Positions 8,350 through 16,514 of a stretch of DNA of 64,000 bases are shown piece by piece. The notes beneath the pieces are model-generated. The model was not told the origin of the DNA and searched no databases. It was given only the letters and a program-made list of their open reading frames with translations. Both the position numbers and the translations under genes were made by a program. The stretch lies in contig CAKUZD010000002.1 in the NCBI GenBank assembly GCA_934718275.1, positions 269,169-333,168 on the forward strand, given 5' to 3'. Source of the stretch: an uncultured Candidatus Melainabacteria bacterium. GTDB lineage: Bacteria; Cyanobacteriota; Vampirovibrionia; Gastranaerophilales; Gastranaerophilaceae. Each line of letters starts with the position of its first letter. The first letter of the stretch is position 1.

Positions 8350-8945
8350 AAGACCTTATCTATGGGCAATAAGGCTTTAAGGCGATAGGGCAATAAGATT
8401 TTACAGTCATTGTGAGCGAATGCGAAACAATAATGTCGTCATTCTGAGGGCTTTGCCCGAAAGAATCCAGCTGATTAATTTCAATATTGGCGGGGTAGGT
8501 ACCACCGCCCTACAAGACTAAAATGAAAAATTAGTTATCGTCATTCTGAGCGGAGCGAAGAATCTCCTAAACATCTTACCAACCATGCGATGTTTCGGCT
8601 TCGCCTCAACATGACAAAACTTTCAGGCAGATGAGGGGCTAATGCCACGATAGCGGAATGAGCAATAACTTGTTAGTGAAATTAACAACAAAAACAGTCA
8701 TTGTTTGAGCGAAGCGAGTTTGGCTGTTTTTATATTGAACTTACTAGTTATTAGTGAATGAAGCGTGTGGATGGTTTTGTGGAACTTTTTTCACAAAAAG
8801 TTCCCGCTGTCCGCGAAGGACAACTATTTAAGGTGAGAGAATATAATTGATAGACTCTGAATCAAGTCAAGCCCCTCTCTCGTATGCGTAATTCGCGTTG
8901 CTCAAACGCCTACTCTCTCTCCCCTAAAGGGCGAGAGCACAATAA
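8350..8945. repeat. Mosaic intergenic repeat block 1
   Basis: This gene-free stretch is made of repeat modules. Bases 8345-8622 recur inverted at 13964-14235, and 8583-8825 recur inverted at 10937-11182, both nearly base for base. Hairpin-forming units include GTCATTCTGAG-CGGAGCGAAGAATC, CATTCTGAGGGC-TTT-GCCCGAAAG and CGATGTTTCGGCTTCGCCTC. Bases 8836-8945 recur in parts at 16531-16775. Bases 8946-9160 are AT-rich with no convincing gene. No coding role or transposase is seen. Confidence 0.75.
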
Positions 8946-9162
8946 TCATGGCCATTCTGAGCGGAGTGAAGAAATGGACTTCTTACTTTTCACCATTCAT
9001 TTTTTACTTTAAAAATCTCCTTCAAATAAAGGATAACAATTTAAAAAAAATAGTTTATTTTAATAATGTACATCAAAGGCATGCTCAAATTGATAAAAAA
9101 CATGCCAAAAAGAGACAATATTACAAAATATTAACCAAACTTGAAGAAATGTAAAACTACCT

Positions 9163-9187
9163 AAAACCATGTAATCATCATGGTTTT
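9163..9187 (+). other. Inverted repeat between repeat block and yggS
   Basis: AAAACCATG (9163-9171) and CATGGTTTT (9179-9187) form a 9-bp stem with a 7-base loop. No strong U tract follows, so a terminator is uncertain; it may insulate yggS from upstream transcription. Confidence 0.35.
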
Positions 9188-9229
9188 CAGGACAAAATAT
9201 AGTAGGAGGAAGGTTTAAAAATAAAAAAG

Positions 9230-9258
9230 TTGTCCACTATTGATGTATAGGGTACAAT
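9230..9258 (+). promoter_or_regulatory. Promoter of yggS-sepF
   Basis: TTGTCC (9230-9235), 17-base spacer, TACAAT (9253-9258). It lies 43 bases before the yggS ATG, with a TAGGATG ribosome binding site between. Confidence 0.65.
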
Positions 9259-9300
9259 TAATACTGTATTCAACTTCTTGTAAGGGTAGGATGATTATTT

Positions 9301-9963
9301 ATGCAACATACGGTTAGAGAGAATCTTTTACAAATACAGGAAGATATCGCACCTTATAAACCAAATATTATCGCAGTTACAAAATACTTTGATGATAAAG
9401 CTATTATTGAAGCTTACAATGCAGGGTTAAGGGATTTTGCCGAGTCGAGAGCGCTTGAAGCTGTTGAGAAAGTTGAAAGTTTACCGACAGATGTGAGAAA
9501 TAATTCAAGATTTCATTTTATCGGACACCTTCAAACAAACAAAGTAAAGAAAGTTGTTCCGGTTTTTGACTTTATTCATTCGGTTGACTCTCTGAAGTTA
9601 GCAAAATCTATATCCGAAGAAGCAAGAGTGATTGGTAAGGTTCAAAATATTTTTGTTCAGGTGAATAATGCAAATGAAGAACAAAAGTTTGGACTTTCTC
9701 AAGAAGAAGTATTTGAAGTTTTTCCTCTGATAAAAAAACTTCCTTCAATAAATATTGTTGGAATTATGAACATGGCGCCGTTAGGAGCTTCTGAGGAAGA
9801 ATTGAATAAACTTTTTGCCGGTGTTTTTGAAATAAAAACGAATTTGGAACGAAAGTTTGATTGTGAGTTGAGAGAATTGTCCATGGGGATGAGTCAGGAC
9901 TATAAAATTGCGGTTAAGCACGGTGCAACTATGTTGAGAATTGGTAGAAAACTATTTATATAA
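9301..9963 (+). CDS. yggS: Pyridoxal phosphate homeostasis protein (YggS/PLPBP)
   Basis: 220 residues. Single-domain alanine-racemase-like barrel that binds pyridoxal 5'-phosphate and buffers its level. IIAVTKYFDD contains the PLP-binding lysine; RFHFIGHLQTNKVKKV, IHSVDSLKLA and the closing GATMLRIGRKLF are family signatures. The usual GENYVQE segment is replaced by FAESRALE, a divergence worth noting. It is followed after 23 bases by sepF, the neighbourhood seen in cyanobacteria and Gram-positive bacteria, where this gene (ylmE) sits in the division cluster. Confidence 0.92.
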   Translation: MQHTVRENLLQIQEDIAPYKPNIIAVTKYFDDKAIIEAYNAGLRDFAESRALEAVEKVESLPTDVRNNSRFHFIGHLQTNKVKKVVPVFDFIHSVDSLKLAKSISEEARVIGKVQNIFVQVNNANEEQKFGLSQEEVFEVFPLIKKLPSINIVGIMNMAPLGASEEELNKLFAGVFEIKTNLERKFDCELRELSMGMSQDYKIAVKHGATMLRIGRKLFI

Positions 9964-9986
9964 GTAAGATAAACGGAGGAAAAACG

Positions 9987-10490
9987 GTGGCAGTAGTTAC
10001 AGACAAAATTAAATCAGTAGTAGATTTTTTAGTAAAAGGATTTGAACCAAGAGAAACTATTTTTGATGAAATGGCTCAAGAAGCAGAAGAAGATTATCCT
10101 GTACAAGATAATTTAGCAATTGATCCGGCATATTCTTATCAACCGGTTGTAGAAAAACCAAGTGAATTAAAAGTAGTAAGCCATCCTAGTATTAATAAAG
10201 GTTATGAAGTTAAGGTTATGGAACCAAGGTCGTTTGAAGATGCTGCAACTATCGTTCAACATTTAAGAAATAGAAAAACTATCGTTTTAAACCTTCATTT
10301 GTTAGATAAAGAACAATCTCAAAGAACAATTGACTTTGTTTGTGGGGCAGCTCATGCTTTGGATGGCAAACCTCAAAAAGTTGGTGATTTAGTATTTGTA
10401 TTTACTCCAAGCAACGTTACTTTGTCTGTTGACGTTACTGCGAACCAAAATAAATTTAATGACTCATTGTGGAGAGCTCCTTTACAGTAA
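9987..10490 (+). CDS. sepF: Cell division protein SepF
   Basis: 167 residues from a GTG start with CGGAGGA seven bases before it. The conserved C-terminal domain (about 68-160) has EVKVMEPRSFEDAATIVQHL, KTIVLNLHLLDKEQSQRTID and GKPQKVGDLVFVFTPSNV. SepF binds the C-terminal tail of FtsZ and anchors the Z ring to the membrane, usually through an N-terminal amphipathic helix; here the first residues (VTDKIKSVVDFLVKGF) could form it. ftsZ lies 2 kb downstream. A strong terminator follows. Confidence 0.93.
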   Translation: MAVVTDKIKSVVDFLVKGFEPRETIFDEMAQEAEEDYPVQDNLAIDPAYSYQPVVEKPSELKVVSHPSINKGYEVKVMEPRSFEDAATIVQHLRNRKTIVLNLHLLDKEQSQRTIDFVCGAAHALDGKPQKVGDLVFVFTPSNVTLSVDVTANQNKFNDSLWRAPLQ

Positions 10491-10544
10491 TTATCAGAAT
10501 TCACAATAGAGTTAATAAAAATGAGAAAGAGAGATAGTTGAATT

Positions 10545-10574
10545 GAGACACGCCCCCCGTGTCTCTTTTTTTTT
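10545..10574 (+). terminator. Rho-independent terminator after sepF
   Basis: GAGACACG (10545-10552) pairs with CGTGTCTC (10558-10565), with a C-rich five-base loop and nine Ts after the stem. Confidence 0.9.
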
Positions 10575-10589
10575 AGGCTTTTTATGTTT

Positions 10590-10599
10590 GGGGGGGGGG
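10590..10599 (+). repeat. Ten-G homopolymer tract, intergenic
   Basis: Ten consecutive G bases, 16 bases after the sepF terminator's T run and just before mosaic repeat block 2. Same length as the tracts at 14695, 25090 and 26017, but here not in a gene. Confidence 0.85.
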
Positions 10600-10604
10600 A
10601 AGGA

Positions 10605-11340
10605 AGGTTATGTCATGTTGAGGTGAAGTCGAAACATCGCATGGATGGAAAGATATTCAGTAGATTCTTCGCTCTGCTCAGAATGACGATAACTAATTTT
10701 TCATTTTAGTCTTGTAGGGCGGTGGCACTGCCCCGCCAATATTGAAATTAATCAGCTGGATTCTTTCGGGCAAAGCCCTCAGAATGACATCATTATTGTT
10801 TCGCATTCGCTCACAATGACTGTAACTATAATGTTCTCGCCCCTTGAGGGAGAGAAGAAATTTCTTAGCGAATAATTTGAGCTTAGAAATTTCAGAGAGG
10901 GGGTTGTGGTAATAACCTTCTTATTTCCTTATAATTGGTTGTCCTTCGCGGACAGCGGGAACTTTTTGTGAAAAAAGTTCCACAAAACCATCCACACGCT
11001 TCATTCACTAATAACTGGTAAGTTCAATAAGAAAACGGTCAAACTCGCTTCGCTCAAACAATGACTGTTTTTGTCGTTAATTTCACTAACAAGTTATTGC
11101 TCATTCCGCTATCGTGGCATTAGCCCCTCATCTGCCTGAAAGTTTTGTCATGTTGAAGCGAAGCAGAAACATCGCATGGTTGGAGAATTTAAGACCTCAC
11201 CCTACCATGCTTGGTTGTTCGCGTTTAACGGGTCTATACAGTCTTGCACTTTTGCAAGCCTGTTCGCCCTCAGTTCACAATCCGCCTCAGAATGACTTTT
11301 CTGTAATCACTTATTGCCTGGTGTCTTAACGTCTTATTGC
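10605..11340. repeat. Mosaic intergenic repeat block 2
   Basis: A gene-free block of modules. Bases 10636-10822 are an inverted relative of 8402-8583; 10937-11182 are a near-exact inverted copy of 8583-8825; 11190-11290 match 13783-13890 in the same orientation and 16829-16935 inverted. An open frame at 11114 is an accident of this DNA. Together with block 1 it brackets yggS-sepF as a long inverted repeat. Confidence 0.75.
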
Positions 11341-11370
11341 TTTAACAGTTATTGAATTTATATGATTTTC

Positions 11371-11399
11371 TTGCTCCGAGTTGTGGATTATGCTATAAA
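11371..11399 (+). promoter_or_regulatory. Leaderless-type promoter of nadK
   Basis: TTGCTC (11371-11376), 17-base spacer, TATAAA (11394-11399), then six bases and the ATG at 11406. No ribosome binding site is present, so the mRNA should start at the start codon. Confidence 0.65.
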
Positions 11400-11405
11400 T
11401 AAGCT

Positions 11406-12200
11406 ATGGATAATTTTGCAATTTGTTATAATCAAGAAATATTGCATTCTGTAGAAGTAAAGGATAAACTTGCTAAAATTCTTGCAGATAAAGGTATTGC
11501 GGCGAAGGTTTTGAATATTGATAACTTGAAAGACGGATTTGATTTTGTTTTTGTGATTGGCGGTGATGGAACAATTTTAAAAATAGCTAGGTTTTATGCA
11601 AAGTATAAAACACCTGTTTTTGGGATAAATTTAGGGCGTCTGGGTTTTTTGTCGCAATCTTCAAAAGAAGAAATAGAAAACTCTGTAAAGAAAATTCTAA
11701 ACGGAAATTTTGTTATAGAAGACAGAATTATGTTAGAAAGTGGTGAATATACTGCTTTAAATGATTTTGTGATAAAAGGTTGTGATTTGGGTAGAACTTC
11801 AAGGTTTTCACTTAAAATTAACGGAAAATTTGTTTGTGACTATTTAGCGGATGGGGTAATTATTTCAACTCCTACCGGTTCAACTGCTTATGGTTTGTCT
11901 GCTGGTGGCCCTGTTTTGGCACCGGCCTTAAAAGCTTTTGTTATAGTTCCAATTTGTCCACATACTTTGACCGCTCGGCCTATTGTGGTGCCGGATACCG
12001 AAGAAATTACTGTGTGCACGGATAAAAAAATGCAATATGTATTATCAACCGATGGGCAAGAACTTTATGAATTTGATAATGAAGTAAAAATAAAAAAGGC
12101 TTTATATCCTGCTAGATTAGCTCTTTTAAAAGGAACTGAATTCTATTCCGTATTGCAGAGTAAATTACATTGGGCTATGCCTCCTGCGTATGCTAAATAG
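11406..12200 (+). CDS. nadK: NAD kinase
   Basis: 264 residues. Phosphorylates NAD to NADP using ATP or polyphosphate. VFVIGGDGTILKIARFY holds the GGDGT signature; GINLGRLGFLSQ, the SRFSLKINGKFVCDYLADGV region and TPTGSTAYGLSAGGPVLAP are the conserved substrate-binding segments. Length is slightly below the usual 280-300. It lies between repeat block 2 and ftsZ as a single-gene unit with its own leaderless-type promoter. nadA (28515) and an NrtR-like regulator (47590) in the same window also concern NAD. Confidence 0.93.
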   Translation: MDNFAICYNQEILHSVEVKDKLAKILADKGIAAKVLNIDNLKDGFDFVFVIGGDGTILKIARFYAKYKTPVFGINLGRLGFLSQSSKEEIENSVKKILNGNFVIEDRIMLESGEYTALNDFVIKGCDLGRTSRFSLKINGKFVCDYLADGVIISTPTGSTAYGLSAGGPVLAPALKAFVIVPICPHTLTARPIVVPDTEEITVCTDKKMQYVLSTDGQELYEFDNEVKIKKALYPARLALLKGTEFYSVLQSKLHWAMPPAYAK

Positions 12201-12354
12201 TTAAGTGTAAATGATTTGCCGTTTTTGTAGGTAACTGTATAAAATATTTTTTGTGCTTGGTCAGTCCCAGTAATTTATCTTTTCTCTGAAGTTTATTCAC
12301 TACTCATTACTTATCAAAAATTATTAACTTTTGTTCATATTATAAAATAATTTC

Positions 12355-12383
12355 TTGTACTTTTTCCCTATTTAAAATAGTAT
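12355..12383 (+). promoter_or_regulatory. Promoter of ftsZ
   Basis: TTGTAC (12355-12360), 17-base spacer, TAGTAT (12378-12383), 53 bases before the GTG start. The rest of the gap from 12201 holds no gene. Confidence 0.5.
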
Positions 12384-12436
12384 GTTAGTATATTATAAAG
12401 ATAGATAATAATATTTATATAAAAGAGGTAAAAATA

Positions 12437-13639
12437 GTGGAAAATTTCGTATCAGATATCTTTGCGAAAAAAGATGAATCAACAGGTAATGAGCAAGTTC
12501 AAAGACCTCCTGTAAACCCAACAAAAATTAAAGTTATTGGTGTTGGTGGTGGTGGCGGAAACGCTGTTAACCGAATGATTAAAGCAGGTCTTTCAGGTGT
12601 AGAATTTTGGCTTATGAATACAGACTTGCAGGTTTTAGAATATGGTCAGACTAAAAATAGAATTCAATTGGGTTCAAAATCTACATCAGGTCTTGGTGCA
12701 GGTGGAGATCCTTCAGTAGGTGAAAAAGCTGCAGAAGAAGCTCAGCAAGAGATTACTGAAGCATTAGATGGCGCTGATATGGTATTTATTACTGCCGGAA
12801 TGGGTGGTGGTACAGGTACTGGTGCAGCTCCTGTTGTTGCTAAAATTGCAAAAGAATTAGGAATTTTGACAATTGCGGTTGTTACTAAACCATTTAGTTG
12901 GGAAGGTAAGAAAAGACAAAATCAAGCAAATCAAGGTTTGGAAAAACTTAGAGAAGCTGTTGATGCAGTAATTGTAGTTCCTAACGATAAATTGTTACAA
13001 GTTGTTGATAGACAAGTTTCATTGACAGAAGCATTTATTATTGTTGATGAAGTTCTATTAAGAGGTGTTCAAGGTATTTCTGATATCATTACTGTTCCGG
13101 GACTTATTAACGTTGACTTTGCGGATGTTAAATGTGTTATGCAGGCTTCAGGTTCAGCTCTTATGGGTATTGGTCGTGGACAAGGTGAAGGTAGAGCTGT
13201 TAAGGCTGCTGAAATCGCTATTAACTCTCAACTTCTTGAATCTTCAATTAATGGAGCTACAGGTGTAATTGTTAATATTACAGGTGGACCTGATATGACA
13301 TTACATGAAATTTCAGATGCAGCAAACATTATTCACGATGCAGTAAATGACGATGCTACAGTTATTATTGGTACTGCGGTAAATGAAAATATTCAAGGTG
13401 AAGTTCAAATTACTGTTATTGCGACAGGTTTTGAAATGAAATCTCAACAAAAACCGGAAGAAAAAACTGAGGTTAAACAGTTGAGTGCGTCAGATTTTTT
13501 CGCAAATACATTCAGTAATACAACTTCAACAACAAGCAGTATTTCTTCACAACCTCAACCGGCTGTTAGAAGAAACTCAATGCCGGATGTTTCATCTAAT
13601 TTTACAAATATTGAAATTCCGGATTTCTTGAAAAAATAG
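12437..13639 (+). CDS. ftsZ: Cell division GTPase FtsZ
   Basis: 400 residues from a GTG start after AAGAGGT. The tubulin-like GTPase forms the Z ring at mid-cell. IGVGGGGGNAVNRMI and GMGGGTGTGAAPVVA are the nucleotide-binding loops; NQANQGLEKLREAVD, VVPNDKLL and the T7-like segment around NVDFADVKCVM follow. The linker (about 330-385) is Ser/Thr/Gln-rich, and the last residues IEIPDFLKK are the conserved C-terminal peptide that binds SepF and other anchors. It stands alone, away from a dcw cluster, as in cyanobacteria. Confidence 0.98.
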   Translation: MENFVSDIFAKKDESTGNEQVQRPPVNPTKIKVIGVGGGGGNAVNRMIKAGLSGVEFWLMNTDLQVLEYGQTKNRIQLGSKSTSGLGAGGDPSVGEKAAEEAQQEITEALDGADMVFITAGMGGGTGTGAAPVVAKIAKELGILTIAVVTKPFSWEGKKRQNQANQGLEKLREAVDAVIVVPNDKLLQVVDRQVSLTEAFIIVDEVLLRGVQGISDIITVPGLINVDFADVKCVMQASGSALMGIGRGQGEGRAVKAAEIAINSQLLESSINGATGVIVNITGGPDMTLHEISDAANIIHDAVNDDATVIIGTAVNENIQGEVQITVIATGFEMKSQQKPEEKTEVKQLSASDFFANTFSNTTSTTSSISSQPQPAVRRNSMPDVSSNFTNIEIPDFLKK

Positions 13640-13675
13640 TTTCACACTAATAAGAATGGAAGTATGAAGAATATA

Positions 13676-13708
13676 AGAGAACGACAGTTATGCCGTTCTC
13701 TTTTTTTT
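13676..13708 (+). terminator. Rho-independent terminator after ftsZ
   Basis: AGAGAACG (13676-13683) pairs with CGTTCTCT (13694-13701), followed by a run of seven Ts. Confidence 0.9.
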
Positions 13709-13739
13709 GAATAAATTTCACCTTGACGTGGTCAAGGAA

Positions 13740-14310
13740 AATTTCTGTCATATTGAGGCGTAGCCGAAACATCGCGTGGTTGGGAAATTTAAGACCTCAC
13801 CCTAGCCTGCTTGGTTGCTCGCGTTTAACGGGTCTGCACAGTCTTGCACTTCTGCAAGTCTGTTCGCCCTCAGCTCACAATCCGCCTCTCCTAATTTAGG
13901 AGAGGGAAAAGATTCTTCGCTTTGCTCAGAATGACGGTGTCTGTTATACTCAGAATTTCGTCATGTTGAGGCGGAGCCGAAACATCGCATGGTTGGAGAA
14001 ATGTTTAGAAGATTCTTCGCTCCGCTCAGAATGACGAAAACTAATTTTTCATTTTAGTCTTGTAGGGCCGGTGGTACCTACCCCGCCAATATTGAAATTA
14101 ATCAGCTGGATTCTTTCGGGCAAAGCCCTCAGAATGACGACATTATTGTTTCGCATTCGCTCACAATGACTGTAAAATCTTATTGCCCTATCGCCTTAAA
14201 GCCTTATTGCCCATAGATAAGGTCTTTTCACGTTTCACTTCTCACTTTTCACTAAAGTTTTGTAGGGTGGCGGCATTTCTCCTGCCTTGATTCTGCACAA
14301 ATGCTTTTGT
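13740..14310. repeat. Mosaic intergenic repeat block 3
   Basis: Gene-free. Bases 13964-14235 are a near-exact inverted copy of 8345-8622. Bases 13783-13890 match 11190-11290. Hairpin units built on GATTCTTCGCTCCGCTCAGAATGAC-like arms occur at least twice. From 14311 to 14533 the DNA is AT-rich and probably holds the promoter region of the next gene. Confidence 0.75.
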
Positions 14311-14533
14311 AAAGTTTTGTAAATAGGGTCAAAATCCTTGAATAATTATTGTTTCAAGTGAATGCGTGATGTGTATAAACAAGATATATCATTTATTCAT
14401 GGCAATTCTTAAAAGGCAAATGTTTTTATATAAACACAGGGGATATTTAAATAAACTCAAAGAGAATTGTAAAGCTTGAATAGAGTAATCAAGCAAATTT
14501 AAAGGTATTAAACGAGGAAAAAGGGGAATTATT

Positions 14534-16459
14534 ATGACAAGAGTAAACGGAAATTATCAACAACCAAAAACAAATTTAAGAGATTGGAAAAGAACTCATA
14601 AACCATTAGAAGCAGGTCAAACATTATCTCAACCTACAGGTGATCCAAAATTAAGAGAAAAAACCGGAACAATTGAGTTCCCACAATCTGTATCGGGGGG
14701 GGGGAATACTCAACCTGTTGTTACTGATCCGATTGCAACATTAAACCAAGAACAAGAAGCACAAGCTAAAGCTGATAAATTGTTTAAACAAGAAAGACAA
14801 TTAAAAATTGATCAAGAAGAAATGCAAAAAAGAATTGCTAAAGAAGAAGAAAAGCTTGTTAGTAGAGAAAGGAAATTAGCTAATTTAGATAAAGGAAAGA
14901 ATCCCAAAAAAGCTATCAAATTGCAAGAACGAATTGAGGCCGGTAGACAATACATACAAAAACATAAAGCTAAATTAGGTGAAATTAGTCAAAATTTGTC
15001 TAATGTACAAGCAGAGCAAGCAAAACTTCCATTATCTACAAGAAAATTGTCAAAAGAAGCTCAAGCAGCACTTGATATGGCTCGTAATGCAGAACAAGGT
15101 GCTAAATTTAATCCAGCAGCAATTGATAAAGGTTTAGGTATTGGAGCAGAAGAATCTGATGTTACAAAACAATTCAGAAAATTAGAAGAACAAACAGCGA
15201 GAATTGAAGAACATAAAAAAGAAGCAGGTCCTAAACAAGGAAGAGCTTGGAACGAAGCTCCTAATTCTAAAATTGAAACAAGAGCAAGAGCTCCAAAAGC
15301 TCCAGAAATGCCGCAACAACAAAAAACAAATTCTTTATTAGAATCAATTATGCCTAACAGAGAACAACCTGTTGGAAAAGATTATACCGCAGAAGCTAAT
15401 GAAGCCGCAAAAGAAGCAGCTATTAATCAACAACAAAAAGTTCGTCAAGGGTATTTAGACAGAGCTCATAGAGCAGAAGAAGCATCCAAATTCCACGGAA
15501 CTTCACAAGAAGCTATGAATAGATTGCACGGTTTCAATCAAGGCGATTCTGATGTTACAAAACAGTTTAGAGAATTAGAGGCAAAAGATATTGCAGATCA
15601 AAAAGACCGTCAAAGATACTTAGACAGAGCTCATAAAGCAGAAGAAGCATCCAAATTCCACGGAACTTCACAAGAAGCTATGGATAGATTGCACGGTTTC
15701 AATCAAGAAGAATCTGATATAACTAAACATTTTAGAAACTTGGAAAAAGAATCAAAAGCTAAAGCTAAAATAGCTACTTTGAAAAAAGCAGGCAAAATTG
15801 GTCTAGGAATTGCAGCAGCAGCTGGTCTTGCTTACGGTGTATATAAATTATTTGCCGATGATGATAAGAAAGCAGCTCCGGTTCAACCAGAAGAAAAACA
15901 AAAAGTTGTAGCAGATTCAACAGAAGTTAAACAAGATACTACATCAGTAGAAAATGATACAATTGCAGCACAAGGTGCAAATGAAGTTGAGTCAGAAACA
16001 GAAGCTCCAACTGCAGAAAACAAATCAAGTGTAACTCCGGTAGCTGTTCCTTCAACAGAAGCAAAAGATAGCACTAAAGTTGACTCAGTAGCTACAGAAG
16101 AAAAAGAAGATGCTAAAGTAGCACAAAAAGAAAATGAAGAAATCGCTGAAGCTGAAAAACAAGATAAAGCTGACAATGCTAAAAAAGCAGAAGAAGCAGA
16201 AAAAGCTGAACAAGAATACCAAGAACATGTTGCAGAATTAAAAGAAAACTATTGGAAATATGCTCAACGTGAATTAATCTTCGAACACCAAGGCGAAGCA
16301 GGTTATAAACCATCAAATCAAGAAATCGCTGAAAGAATGGTTAAAATAATGGAAAGAAATGGCGTAAAATTTGATAAAGATGGTGTTCACCCTTCTCCAA
16401 TGTTAAGAGTGGGTGACAAAGTAAAAGTTCTTTTCGAGGACGAAGAAACAGCAGCATAG
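14534..16459 (+). CDS. Large repeat-rich, single-span protein with LysM-like end and in-frame poly-G tract
   Basis: 641 residues, Gln/Glu/Lys/Ala-rich. Residues 55-57 (GGG) come from a ten-G tract at 14695-14704 that is in frame here. Residues 70-160 are coiled coil. Three copies of a ~46-residue unit follow, two nearly identical (LDRAHRAEEASKFHGTSQEA, ending SDVTKQFRELE) encoded 165 bases apart near 15443 and 15608, and one diverged near 15063. A membrane span lies at about 415-433 (IGLGIAAAAGLAYGVYKLFA), then an acidic low-complexity stretch. The end (NYWKYAQRELIFE ... MLRVGDKVKVLFED) resembles a diverged LysM domain. Probably an envelope-associated protein; function unknown. The ATG has AAAAGGGG before it. 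Confidence 0.75.
   Translation: MTRVNGNYQQPKTNLRDWKRTHKPLEAGQTLSQPTGDPKLREKTGTIEFPQSVSGGGNTQPVVTDPIATLNQEQEAQAKADKLFKQERQLKIDQEEMQKRIAKEEEKLVSRERKLANLDKGKNPKKAIKLQERIEAGRQYIQKHKAKLGEISQNLSNVQAEQAKLPLSTRKLSKEAQAALDMARNAEQGAKFNPAAIDKGLGIGAEESDVTKQFRKLEEQTARIEEHKKEAGPKQGRAWNEAPNSKIETRARAPKAPEMPQQQKTNSLLESIMPNREQPVGKDYTAEANEAAKEAAINQQQKVRQGYLDRAHRAEEASKFHGTSQEAMNRLHGFNQGDSDVTKQFRELEAKDIADQKDRQRYLDRAHKAEEASKFHGTSQEAMDRLHGFNQEESDITKHFRNLEKESKAKAKIATLKKAGKIGLGIAAAAGLAYGVYKLFADDDKKAAPVQPEEKQKVVADSTEVKQDTTSVENDTIAAQGANEVESETEAPTAENKSSVTPVAVPSTEAKDSTKVDSVATEEKEDAKVAQKENEEIAEAEKQDKADNAKKAEEAEKAEQEYQEHVAELKENYWKYAQRELIFEHQGEAGYKPSNQEIAERMVKIMERNGVKFDKDGVHPSPMLRVGDKVKVLFEDEETAA
14695..14704 (+). repeat. 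Ten-G tract inside coding sequence (in frame)
   Basis: Ten consecutive Gs encode the end of Ser (TCG) and Gly-Gly-Gly at codons 54-57 of the 14534 gene. With ten Gs the frame stays open for 641 codons; gain or loss of one G would stop translation early. Confidence 0.9.
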
Positions 16460-16482
16460 TTTGCGAAACAATTGAATAAATC

Positions 16483-16512
16483 AAAAGAACAGGCATATTG
16501 CCTGTTCTTTTA
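16483..16512 (+). terminator. Terminator after the 14534 gene
   Basis: AAAAGAACAGGCA and TGCCTGTTCTTTT (16483-16511) form a long stem with a three-base loop and T-rich 3' end. The same core arm, AAAGAACAGG, is used in the fba terminator at 17441. Confidence 0.85.
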
Positions 16513-16514
16513 GT

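Noticed and set aside
8948..9154. 68-codon open frame on the plus strand
   Set aside because: Begins inside repeat block 1 (ATGGCCATTCTGAGCGGAG is a repeat unit), has no ribosome binding site and has low-complexity AT-rich coding.
11114..11329. 71-codon open frame on the plus strand
   Set aside because: Runs across repeat modules shared with blocks 1, 3 and 4; similar modules elsewhere are read in other frames, so it is not a gene.
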